Shown here piece by piece: positions 1 through 7,182 of a stretch of 24,985 nt of DNA. The notes beneath the pieces are model-generated. The model had not been told where the DNA came from. It made no database searches and saw only the letters and a list, made by a program, of their open reading frames with translations. The position numbers and the translations under genes were made by a program. Within the stretch, counting starts at the first letter, position 1. Every line of letters starts with the position of its first letter. Origin of the DNA: an uncultured Bacteroidales bacterium (GTDB lineage Bacteria > Bacteroidota > Bacteroidia > Bacteroidales > UBA932); NCBI GenBank assembly GCA_900544815.1, contig UQWT01000027.1, positions 1 through 24,985 on the forward strand. Direction: 5' to 3'.

Positions 1-2
1 TT

Positions 3-539
3 TACAATGCTATTTTCTTTTATTCTATTGTCGATTTTACTTTTCCGATTTTTGACGATACAAAATTACCGATTACACCCGTGCTCGGTACTGACAAATG
101 GGTCGAGCGTCAGAACCTGTATATAGCCAAACTGTTTACCGAAATTGTCCGCAAGATAGAATCCCTGTATAGAAATGATGCGGCACGGCTGGTGGAAGCC
201 GCCCAGCGCAATGTTTTGGCAGATTACGGAGAACTGTTCCAATTGCGAAATGATATCAAATCACTGACCGAAGATAATGACAAACTAAAATCTACATTAG
301 AAACAATCCTTGACCAACTTGCCAACCCTTCACTTCGCACAAAGATATTCACCATAGCCGATGCCCTTATATGTGGAACCCCCATCAGTGTGTCTTCCGG
401 TGGTGGCGGTGGCAACTCCTCTTCCGACCTTCGCTGGGATGGCCGCAGACCTGACGAGGAAGAAGAAGCCTATTGGAGGAGGTTGCTTCATGCCTCACGA
501 GTAGTTAAATCCGTAAAAAGCGAATATAGGAGAAAATAA
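3..539 (+). pseudogene. MobV-like relaxase, C-terminal remnant (left copy)
   Basis: The frame is open from the left window edge to the TAA at 537-539, so the GTG at 81 is only the first possible start inside an open frame, not a convincing one. The translation contains GTDKW-ERQN, a helical, coiled-coil-prone region, a Gly-rich linker and the terminal motif DLRWDGRRPDEEEEAY. I recognise this as the tail of MobV/Pre-type mobilization relaxases of Bacteroides elements (recalled from the family, not searched). It aligns with the tail of the remnant at 13298-14190, starting at VDFT (position 30) and running to the stop, at about 70% amino-acid identity. The catalytic N-terminal relaxase domain is not visible; it could lie left of the window, but residues 3-29 no longer resemble the other copy. 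Probably a non-functional relic marking an element end. The product family is fairly sure; pseudogene status is inferred. Confidence 0.6.
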
Positions 540-595
540 TTATTCCTTTTGGTGTGTTGTAGCAAAAGGTTACAGCACACTATATTTAACTACAC

Positions 596-642
596 ATACT
601 CCCCATTATGAGAACGTGCCGTTTGAAGTGCCGGAGGGATGG
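596..642 (+). repeat. Inverted repeat A, left arm (hsdS inversion site)
   Basis: This 47-bp stretch is identical to the reverse complement of 4375-4421. It encodes the segment from TPHYENVPFE to PEGW that opens the first target-recognition domain in both the silent and the expressed hsdS. Sequence diverges at once on both sides. It is a likely crossover site for swapping the whole variable part of HsdS. Confidence 0.9.
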
Positions 643-1872
643 GTGTGGACAACATTGGGTGAAGTAGGCACTTGGCAATCAGGTGGAACTCCTAGTCGTT
701 CAAATAAAACATATTATGGTGGAAATATACCTTGGCTTAAAACAGGAGATTTAAATGATGGATTGATTTCGTATATTCCAGAAAGTATAACAGAGGAAGC
801 TGTCGAAAACTCTTCTGCTAAAATTAATCCTAGAGGAAGTGTGTTAATTGCGATGTATGGTGCAACAATTGGGAAATTAGGAATACTTACATTTCCTGCT
901 ACCACCAATCAAGCATGTTGCGCTTGTATCGAGTTTAATGCCATTATTCAATTATACCTGTTCTATTTCTTATTGTCTCAAAGAAATGAGTTTGTCGCAA
1001 AAGGCGGTGGCGGAGCACAACCCAATATATCAAAAGAAATAATTGTAAATACTTTTATTCCTTTACCGCCTCTTAGTGAGCAACAGCGTATTGTAATGGA
1101 GATAGAGCAATGGCTTGCTCTGATAGACCAAATAGAACAAGGTAAAGCCGACTTACAGATTATCATCAAACAAACCAAAAGCAAAATTCTTGACCTTGCT
1201 ATTCATGGCAAACTCGTTCCACAAGATTCGAATGACGAACCTGCCATAGAACTCTTAAAGCGCATAAATCCCGACTTTACACCTTGTGATAACGGGCATA
1301 GTAGGAAGTTGCCACAAAGTTGGTGTATATGCAGACTCAAAGATTTATGTACCTTTTTATCACGAGGGAAATCGCCTAAATACTCGGAAACCGATAAAAC
1401 ATTTCCTGTGTTTGCTCAAAAGTGCAACTTAAAAGATGGTGGCATATCTTTAGAACAAGCTAAATTTTTAGACCCATATACAATTTGTAAATGGAGTGAG
1501 GAATACAAGCTAAAAACAGGAGATGTGCTTGTCAATTCAACAGGAACTGGAACCGTTGGACGAACACGCTTGTTCCACGAAAAATGTTTAGGAAAATACC
1601 CTTTTGTTGTTCCAGATTCACATGTTTCTGTTATAAGAGTGACGAAAGGAATTATCCCTCAATATTTATATGCCTATATCTCATCTAATAGAATACAGCA
1701 ATATATAGAAGATAATCTTGCAGGTAGTACTAATCAAAAAGAATTATATATTGGCGTATTAGAACAAATGGAGATTTTTATTCCTCCATTTTTAGAACAA
1801 CAACGTATTGTTCAAAAAATAAAGGTGCTATTCTCATCCCTCGATGACGTTCAAAAAGCCTTAGAAGTGTAA
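604..1872 (+). pseudogene. hsdS: Silent hsdS cassette (TRD1 + central region + TRD2), no 5' end
   Basis: Specificity-subunit sequence of a type I restriction-modification system, stored as a silent cassette. Coding begins inside inverted repeat A (HYENVPFEVPEGW); the frame is open upstream, but I see no ATG, ribosome site or promoter, and the GTG at 616 lies within the conserved motif. It therefore lacks the N-terminal segment of about 60 residues found in the expressed copy. Order: first target-recognition domain (with GGTPSRSNKTYYGGNIPWLKTGD, typical of HsdS), ending at PLPPLSEQQRI; central helical spacer with KSKILDLAIHGKLVPQD; second target-recognition domain, ending IPPFLEQQRIV. Both domains differ in sequence from the expressed gene at 4599-3232, while the spacer is shared. 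It ends in a hairpin shared with the recombinase gene. Inversion would make it an expressed gene, so it is a reservoir rather than a dead gene; 'pseudogene' here means not translated as it stands. Confidence 0.85.
1111..1299 (+). repeat. Inverted repeat B, left arm (central HsdS spacer)
   Basis: This 189-bp segment aligns without gaps to the reverse complement of 3712-3900, with about 163 identical bases by hand count (86%). Perfect blocks include 26 bp at 1171-1196 / 3815-3840 and 21 bp at 1279-1299 / 3712-3732. It encodes the conserved helix between the two target-recognition domains. Crossover here would exchange only the second domain. Confidence 0.85.
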
Positions 1873-1893
1873 GCGAATACACTTCTAAAGGCT
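1857..1893. terminator. Hairpin between silent hsdS and recombinase
   Basis: Arms 1857-1871 and 1878-1893 pair over 15 bp with one bulged base and a 6-base loop. The left arm contains the last codons of the silent hsdS. The hairpin sits between two convergent coding regions and would serve as a terminator in both directions. Confidence 0.6.
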
Positions 1894-1902
1894 GATGCGA
1901 CT

Positions 1903-2706
1903 TTACCAGTTAACCACTTTATCCACAATCTTCTGCTGTTCGTTGGCAGTGCGACGTAAATAGATGCGTGTAGTTTCTATGCTTTCATGTCCCATAAGGT
2001 CGGCAAGCAGTGCAAGGTCATTGAATCGGTCAAGGAAATTTTTGGCAAAACGATGACGGAATGAATGAGGATAAACCACCTCCTTATTCATTCCGTATTT
2101 TTCCGCAAAGTGTTTCAGTTGTTGGGCTATACCGCGCGTCGTAATTCGGTCTCCGAATCTGTTCAGAAATATATATCCGAAAGTAACCCCTTTATCTTTC
2201 AGCCATTTCATGGCTTCTATACGTAAGTTTTTCGGAATATACAGACGGCGTATTTTCCCGCCTTTGCTATAAAGGTCAAGATGTCCGATTTGTACATGCT
2301 CTGCTTTGATATGGAGCAATTCGCTGACACGAGCACCGGTAGCCGCCATGAACCATACGACAAAATACCACTCATTATAACCGTCAGCTTTCAAGCGCGT
2401 TTTGAGAAACTTATAGTCTGCATCGCTAATTACGTTCTCCAAAAAGTTTTTCTGCTGTACTTTGACAGACTTTACCTTCAGTTTCTCTTGTTTCGTAAAT
2501 TCAAGGTATTTGTTGATACCCTGCAATCGAAGATTTACTGTCTGTGGTTTGAAGTTCTCAACCAGATACCCTTTGTAGGCTAACAGGTTCTTTTTGTTCA
2601 CGTCCCCATAGTGATTGAGGAAATACTGCACCGTCCACACATACGATGTAACGGTGTTCTTGGCAAGATTAGTCTTTGCCAAATGATTTCTGAATTTTGT
2701 TACCAT
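1903..2706 (-). CDS. Tyrosine recombinase, probable hsdS invertase
   Basis: Site-specific recombinase of the tyrosine (phage integrase) family. I choose ATG at 2706, giving 267 residues; the 18-codon extension to 2760 is hydrophobic, unlike a family N-terminus, and would run through the inverted repeat. Residues 1-80 form the SAM-like DNA-binding domain (FRNHLAKTNLAKNTVTSYV). The catalytic set is complete: Arg126 (TGARVSELL), Lys in the KGGKIRR hairpin (148-151), His214 and Arg217 (PHSFRHRFA), His240 (GHESIETT) and Tyr249. It lies between the two full hsdS cassettes, inside the segment bounded by inverted repeat A, and is thus carried on the DNA it would invert. In Bacteroides, recombinases of this type next to hsdS cassettes catalyse shuffling. 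Function at this locus is inferred from position; family membership is certain. Confidence 0.9.
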   Translation of the reverse strand: MVTKFRNHLAKTNLAKNTVTSYVWTVQYFLNHYGDVNKKNLLAYKGYLVENFKPQTVNLRLQGINKYLEFTKQEKLKVKSVKVQQKNFLENVISDADYKFLKTRLKADGYNEWYFVVWFMAATGARVSELLHIKAEHVQIGHLDLYSKGGKIRRLYIPKNLRIEAMKWLKDKGVTFGYIFLNRFGDRITTRGIAQQLKHFAEKYGMNKEVVYPHSFRHRFAKNFLDRFNDLALLADLMGHESIETTRIYLRRTANEQQKIVDKVVNW

Positions 2707-2735
2707 ATTACATTGAATTAGAATGAATATGGTAA
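2700..2735. promoter_or_regulatory. Perfect 10-bp inverted repeat over recombinase start
   Basis: Bases 2700-2709 (ttaccatatt) and 2726-2735 (aatatggtaa) are perfect inverted repeats separated by 16 bases and cover the recombinase ATG. This could be an operator, a messenger hairpin that hides the start codon, or a recombinase-binding site. I cannot tell which. Confidence 0.45.
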
Positions 2736-2742
2736 TAATATA

Positions 2743-3237
2743 ATGGAACGTATCGGGCATTATGAGAACTTGCCCGATGGATGGTGCGTATGTAGGTTAG
2801 AAGACATTGTAGATTATGAGCAACCTACGGCATATATTGTTAATTCAACAAGTTATAATGATAGCTATCCAATACCAGTTTTAACAGCAGGGAAATCCTT
2901 CATCATAGGTTATACTAATGAAGTGAAAGGGATATACTCCAAATTGCCTTGTATTATTTTCGACGACTTTACTACAGATTCAAAATTTGTAGATTTTCCT
3001 TTTAAAGTAAAATCATCTGCCATGAAGATTTTGCAGGTGAGAAAATATGTTGAAATAGAATATGTTGCAATGTTTATGAACACAACTCGCTTAATTGGCG
3101 ATACCCATAAACGATATTGGATTTCGGAATATTCTAAACTGACTATCCCAATTCCTCCAAAAGCAGAACAAAAGCGAATTGTAGATACTGTTCATACATT
3201 ATTTGCCAAGTTAGATACAATAATGAAGAGTTTATAG
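2743..3237 (+). pseudogene. hsdS: Half hsdS cassette: second target-recognition domain only
   Basis: 164 codons beginning MERIGHYENLPDGW, matching the start of a second target-recognition domain (compare GHYAQLPLSW in the expressed gene), and ending IPIPPKAEQKRIVDTVHTLFAKLDTIMKSL, almost the same tail as the expressed HsdS (LDTIMESL). There is no first domain and no central spacer. The ATG at 2743 has no clear ribosome site, and a half-subunit alone would not be expected to support the methylase. It is head-on to the expressed gene: its stop (3235-3237) overlaps the stop of the other (3232-3234). The short inverted repeat cgggcattatg at 2754-2764 / 3708-3718 allows an inversion of about 1 kb that would swap just this domain into the expressed gene. 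Most likely a donor cassette. Confidence 0.75.
2754..2764 (+). repeat. Inverted repeat C, left arm (short)
   Basis: cgggcattatg, identical to the reverse complement of 3708-3718. It marks the junction at which the half cassette and the second domain of the expressed hsdS begin. The repeat is only 11 bp long and gives weak support on its own; its placement at the domain border makes it worth listing. Confidence 0.5.
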
Positions 3238-3255
3238 GCTCTCCATTATTGTATC
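3214..3255. terminator. Inverted repeat at convergent hsdS tails
   Basis: Arms 3214-3230 and 3239-3255 match over 17 bp with one mismatch and an 8-base loop. The repeat arises because both genes end in the same codons (LDTIMxSL) and face each other. It may act as a shared terminator and also as a centre of symmetry for the invertible unit. Confidence 0.55.
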
Positions 3256-4599
3256 AAGATGTCTGAAAGCAATATTTATTGCATCCACAATCCTTTGTTG
3301 TTCACGATAAGGTGGTATCGGTACTTCTATAGCTCTAAAAATTTTTTTATTCAAGTGAGGAATGGCAGAACCAACATTATTCTCTCGTAAAGTATTACGA
3401 TGTAGGTGAATAAGTTGCAAAACATAATCCGTATTCATATTGTCGTTGATAGACAATTGTTTGAATGTACTGCCTTGATAACCTTCTATAGGAGTACGGA
3501 ACACTTCACCAGAGTTTTCGCCATCTACTAAAATCAATAATGAATTTGCAGCAACATATTTCCCTGATGTCAAAGTTTTGGCTTCACGCTCACCACGCAA
3601 ATATTTGACATCAAGATTTGTTCGTTCCATACCATTTTGCTTTTCTCCATCAACTAAAGAACATAATGTTTGCATAGGTGCAAGTGACCAACTCAGTGGT
3701 AACTGCGCATAATGCCCGTTATCACAAGGTGTGAAGTCGGGATGAATACGCTTTAACAGCTCAATGGCTGGCTCGTCATTCGGGTCTTGTGGAACGAGTT
3801 TTCCGTGAATGGCGAGGTCAAGAATTTTGCTTTTGGTTTGCTTGATTGCAGTTTGTAAATCGGCTTTCCCCTGTTCGATTTGGTCTATCAGAGCAAACCA
3901 TTTCTCTATTTCTGCTACGATACGATATTGTTCAGTCAAAGGAGGTAATGGAATTTGTAAATCTGTAAAAATTCCTTTATGAACTCTTTGCTGTCCAACA
4001 ACTCCTTTGAAATATTTTGTCCCCTCACTTATATACCATTGTGACTTAAAGAGATATAGATAGAATTTCGCATGAATATTTAATGGACGCAGGATAACTA
4101 ACTCAGTAGTTCCTGCGCCATAATTATTAGGGAGATTTTGAAATATCGTTGATTTGAGATTTTCAAAGCAAGGAGATATTTTTGCAATACCGATGTCTCC
4201 ATTTTGAAAGTGGCAATATCCTTTTTTTACTTCCTTCCAAATGCGTTTCTCAAATTGATGATTCCCAGAAAATCCATCATTGACACAAGCCATAGGAATA
4301 AATCCGACACTTGTATCATCTGTTATTTCAGATTTTGGATTAAGACAGAATAATTCTGAAACAGGTACATACTTCCATCCCTCCGGCACTTCAAACGGCA
4401 CGTTCTCATAATGGGGAGTATCGGAAGTCTTTGCAGACTTCTTATTCCTTTTGATTTTACCCTCTTTTATCAGGCCTTCTTTTTCTGCCTTGATTCGTTC
4501 GAGGAGAACTGATGCAGGTTCATCGTTCGGGTCTTGCGGTACAAGTTTTCCATGTACCGCAAGATCGAGTATCTTTTGACGTAATTTCTTTGTATCCAT
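3232..4599 (-). CDS. hsdS: Type I restriction-modification specificity subunit HsdS (expressed copy)
   Basis: DNA-recognition subunit that joins HsdM and HsdR and sets the methylated and restricted site. ATG at 4599 (MDTKKLRQKILDL) follows the stop of the nuclease gene by 5 bases; the possible 11-residue extension overlaps that gene. Of 455 residues: N-terminal conserved segment 1-60 with KILDLAVHGKLVPQDPNDEPA; first target-recognition domain about 61-225; central helix 226-298, repeating KILDLAIHGKLVPQDPNDEPA; second target-recognition domain about 299-455. Two recognition domains with matching conserved helices is the normal HsdS plan, and length is usual. It is last in the hsdR-hsdM-nuclease-hsdS operon and the only specificity copy with an N-terminus and an upstream operon. 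The inverted repeats within it (3708-3718, 3712-3900, 4375-4421) suggest that its recognition domains are exchanged by inversion. The recognised sequence cannot be read from the protein. Confidence 0.93.
   Translation of the reverse strand: MDTKKLRQKILDLAVHGKLVPQDPNDEPASVLLERIKAEKEGLIKEGKIKRNKKSAKTSDTPHYENVPFEVPEGWKYVPVSELFCLNPKSEITDDTSVGFIPMACVNDGFSGNHQFEKRIWKEVKKGYCHFQNGDIGIAKISPCFENLKSTIFQNLPNNYGAGTTELVILRPLNIHAKFYLYLFKSQWYISEGTKYFKGVVGQQRVHKGIFTDLQIPLPPLTEQYRIVAEIEKWFALIDQIEQGKADLQTAIKQTKSKILDLAIHGKLVPQDPNDEPAIELLKRIHPDFTPCDNGHYAQLPLSWSLAPMQTLCSLVDGEKQNGMERTNLDVKYLRGEREAKTLTSGKYVAANSLLILVDGENSGEVFRTPIEGYQGSTFKQLSINDNMNTDYVLQLIHLHRNTLRENNVGSAIPHLNKKIFRAIEVPIPPYREQQRIVDAINIAFRHLDTIMESL
3708..3718 (-). 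repeat. Inverted repeat C, right arm (short)
   Basis: Partner of 2754-2764 at the start of the second target-recognition domain of the expressed hsdS. It overlaps the end of inverted repeat B (3712-3732 perfect block), so one recombination site may serve both exchanges. Confidence 0.5.
3712..3900 (-). repeat. Inverted repeat B, right arm (central HsdS spacer)
   Basis: Partner of 1111-1299 within the expressed hsdS. The 3' edge of the match falls at the codons for the GH that precedes the second target-recognition domain, after which the two sequences diverge. Confidence 0.85.
4375..4421 (-). repeat. Inverted repeat A, right arm (hsdS inversion site)
   Basis: Reverse complement of 596-642, 47 of 47 bases matching. 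It lies in the expressed hsdS after codon 60. Recombination between the two arms would invert about 3.8 kb and place the silent target-recognition domains behind the expressed N-terminal segment. Confidence 0.9.
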
Positions 4600-4604
4600 A
4601 TAGG

Positions 4605-5771
4605 CTATTCTTTGTTTAAGAACAGATTGCAAAACTCATTCAGTTGCTGTTGCATACGTTCCTGTGGAATGAGGATACGTTTGTATTCTGCTATCATTGT
4701 GGGACTCATACTTCGGCTCATAGCATATTCCACAACAACCCGGTCTGCTTCTGGGCAGAGAATAATGCCGATAGAAGGGTTTTCGTTAGAGCGTTTCACA
4801 TCTCTATCGAGTGCTTCCAGATAAAACTCCAACTGGCCGAGGTCTCGCGGATGGAATTTTGTCTTTTTCAGCTCCACTGCTACCAATGCCTGCAACCCAC
4901 GATGGAAGAACAGCAAGTCGGCCTTAAAAGTGGATGCGCCAATATTGAGGCGGTATTCCTGATCCATAAAGATAAAATCCTTACCAAGTTCAAGAATAAA
5001 TTGCTTCATGTGTTCTACCAAGCTGTTTTTCAATTTTGATTCGCTATGCTTCTTCGGAAGATTCAGAAAATCAACAAACAACGTATCCTTGAACATTATC
5101 GGGGCATTCGGATACATATTGAGCAATCCTTTCGACATATTATTCTTGCTGCCCAATAAAGCCGTATATGTCTGATTGGAGATGCAACGCTGAAGTTCTC
5201 GCTTCACTAAATGTTCTTTATTGGCATAGAGTATATAAAACATCCGCTCTTCATTATTTTTGCATCGACAAAGAATTTCAATATGATTGGTCAATGTGGT
5301 AAACTCCAAGATTTTAGGCATTTGTTCAGATGCAGCCGGAACAATTTGTGCAGTTCTTGGCTGCACAATTACAGCCTCCCCTTGTTTAGGCAGACTTGCT
5401 TCTATTTGTGCAGTTTTTGGCTGCACAAATTCAGAGTTCAGATACTTTTCTACAGTTACGCTGAATGTTTCCGATGAATATTCATCATAAAACATCACCA
5501 TATTGTAAATGCTTCTCCGACTATAGCCCTTAATGTCTGGACGCCGGGAACGGATATATTCGGATAACTGCGTTACAACCTTGCTTCCCCATTCCTCGCT
5601 TTTCAGTTTGGCAGATACATAGCTGCCCACATGCCATGCTGTGAACAACAGTTCATTATTTACGGCTCTTGAAGCACGGCTTTTATGTTGGAGAATGATG
5701 TCTATAACTTCTCCAAACTGTTGTTCCATTGATATGATTATCTTATTGTTTTTCATACATTCAATCTTCAT
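4605..5771 (-). CDS. YhcG/DUF1016-type PD-(D/E)xK nuclease family protein in RM operon
   Basis: 388 residues. The N-terminal part (about 15-105, QQFGEVIDIILQHKSRA... SRRSIYNMVMFYDEY) matches the DUF1016 N-domain. A low-complexity linker (about 110-155) carries VQPKTAQI and VQPRTAQI. The C-terminal part (about 165-385) is the YhcG nuclease domain, with a PD-(D/E)xK core visible in FKADLLFFHRGLQALVAVELKK. ATG at 5771 overlaps the end of hsdM by 11 bases; a second ATG at 5756 is possible. The gene sits between hsdM and hsdS, a position in which DUF1016 genes are often found in Bacteroidota type I systems. Its role there is not established; an accessory nuclease or Holliday-junction-type activity is conjecture. 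It is translationally coupled to its neighbours. Family assignment is fairly sure. Confidence 0.85.
   Translation of the reverse strand: MKIECMKNNKIIISMEQQFGEVIDIILQHKSRASRAVNNELLFTAWHVGSYVSAKLKSEEWGSKVVTQLSEYIRSRRPDIKGYSRRSIYNMVMFYDEYSSETFSVTVEKYLNSEFVQPKTAQIEASLPKQGEAVIVQPRTAQIVPAASEQMPKILEFTTLTNHIEILCRCKNNEERMFYILYANKEHLVKRELQRCISNQTYTALLGSKNNMSKGLLNMYPNAPIMFKDTLFVDFLNLPKKHSESKLKNSLVEHMKQFILELGKDFIFMDQEYRLNIGASTFKADLLFFHRGLQALVAVELKKTKFHPRDLGQLEFYLEALDRDVKRSNENPSIGIILCPEADRVVVEYAMSRSMSPTMIAEYKRILIPQERMQQQLNEFCNLFLNKE
5344..5428. repeat. Two direct repeats, each a palindrome, in nuclease linker
   Basis: Bases 5344-5368 and 5404-5428 repeat at a spacing of 60 bp. Each has perfect inverted arms ttgtgcag and ctgcacaa (5346-5353 / 5361-5368 and 5406-5413 / 5421-5428). 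They encode the duplicated VQPxTAQI motif in the linker of the DUF1016 protein. Confidence 0.8.
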
Positions 5772-7179
5772 TTATGTTAGCGAGCAATTTTTCAAGTTCA
5801 GCTACAGCCGTACTTATCGTTTGGCTTTTATCTTTTATGTCTGCCATCAGTTCTGCCAATGAACGTTCGTCCACCTCACCACCTTGTTTTATCCATGTGA
5901 TGTCGAGACTTGTCTTATCTCTGGCAATAATCTCATTTACAGAGTATTTACGCCAACGCCCTTGCGGATTATTTTCTGCATCGTAGGTCTCTACCCGATT
6001 ATTGTAGCATGAAACAAAATCATCTAAATGATAGCGTTCTAGTTTATTGGTGGCAAGCGTGTGCTTTACTTCGGTACGATAATCATAAAACCATATTTCT
6101 TTGGTAGGTTGCCCTTTGCTGAAAAACAGCACATTAGCTTTTACACCTTGGGCATAGAAGATACCTGTAGGCAAACGCAAGATAGTATGCAGATTGAAAT
6201 CTTGCAACAAGCGTTTACGGATTGTTTCGCCAGCTCCGGCTTCAAAGAGAACATTGTCAGGAAGTACCACAGCTGCACGACCACCTGTTTTGAGCATAAG
6301 CATCATGTGCTGAAGGAAATTCAACTGGTTGTTCTTGGTCTCCACATAGAAATCCGGACGGTTGATGTCCACAGAACCGGCCGGGCGAGTTCCAAAAGGA
6401 GGATTGGCAAGTATCACATCAACAAGGGTTGACGGTTCTTTTTCCAAAGAGTCTTCACACACAATCGGACTACGGTCTGTACCGATACCATGCAAATAGA
6501 GATTCATTGATGCGAGCGTTACCACCAAAGGCGTATTATCCACACCATGCAAGGCTTTGTCACGCAAGAAATCACGCTTTTCTTTACTTGCAGACTGACC
6601 TTTCATGTAGTCGTAAGCTGTAAGCAAAAATCCACCAGTACCACAAGCAGGGTCGCAAATGGTTTCGCCCATTTGCGGATTAATGCAATCCACCATTGCC
6701 TGAATTAAAGGACGGGGAGTAAAATATTGTCCTGCACCACTTTTCTTATCCTGACCGTTCTTTTCAAGAATACTCTCGTAGATAGCACCTTTTACATCAC
6801 CATCCATGATGAGCCATTGCTCTTCATTAATCATGGTGATAACTTTTTTCAGATAAACAGGCTTGTCTATCTTATTCTGTGCTTTGGTATAAATAGTGCC
6901 TATTAAATTGTCCTGTTCGCTAAGTAATTTCAGTGTCTCTTCGTATTGCTTGACCAGTTCCAATCCGTCAAGGGAAATCAAATCGTTCCATTGATACCCG
7001 GTCGGGATTGCCGATTCCTCTCCGAACATTTCTACATTCTCGGCATCCATCTTCAAAAACAGAAGATAGGTCAATTGGGTAATATAGTCGGTAAACCCGA
7101 TACCTTGTCCGGCAAGAGTTGTTGCCAAATTCCAAACTTTTTTGGTGAGCGATTGCTCTGTTGCGTTATTTGTTGCCAT
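5761..7179 (-). CDS. hsdM: Type I restriction-modification methyltransferase subunit HsdM
   Basis: N6-adenine DNA methyltransferase subunit; with HsdS it forms the M2S1 methylase that protects host DNA, and it is also needed for restriction. 472 residues, a normal length. Residues 10-130 form the helical N-terminal HsdM domain (KKVWNLATTLAGQGI). The catalytic domain shows GQYFTPRPL (150-158), the SAM-binding motif DPACGTGGF (176-184) and the catalytic NPPF (259-262), as in N6_Mtase members. The gene starts 3 bases after the hsdR stop, and its end overlaps the DUF1016 gene by 11 bases, so the operon is tightly coupled. No frameshift or missing motif is visible; the methylase should be active. 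Confidence 0.97.
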   Translation of the reverse strand: MATNNATEQSLTKKVWNLATTLAGQGIGFTDYITQLTYLLFLKMDAENVEMFGEESAIPTGYQWNDLISLDGLELVKQYEETLKLLSEQDNLIGTIYTKAQNKIDKPVYLKKVITMINEEQWLIMDGDVKGAIYESILEKNGQDKKSGAGQYFTPRPLIQAMVDCINPQMGETICDPACGTGGFLLTAYDYMKGQSASKEKRDFLRDKALHGVDNTPLVVTLASMNLYLHGIGTDRSPIVCEDSLEKEPSTLVDVILANPPFGTRPAGSVDINRPDFYVETKNNQLNFLQHMMLMLKTGGRAAVVLPDNVLFEAGAGETIRKRLLQDFNLHTILRLPTGIFYAQGVKANVLFFSKGQPTKEIWFYDYRTEVKHTLATNKLERYHLDDFVSCYNNRVETYDAENNPQGRWRKYSVNEIIARDKTSLDITWIKQGGEVDERSLAELMADIKDKSQTISTAVAELEKLLANINED

Positions 7180-7182
7180 AAT

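Noticed and set aside
616..618. GTG as a true start of the silent hsdS
   Set aside because: The codon is inside the conserved ENVPFEVPEGW motif shared with the expressed gene, where it is an ordinary Val; no ribosome site or promoter precedes it.
2281..2583. Plus-strand 100-codon frame within the recombinase
   Set aside because: Antisense to catalytic motifs of the recombinase; no ribosome site or recognisable domain.
5344..5428. CRISPR-like repeats
   Set aside because: Only two units, inside a coding frame, with no cas genes; they are a duplicated linker motif.
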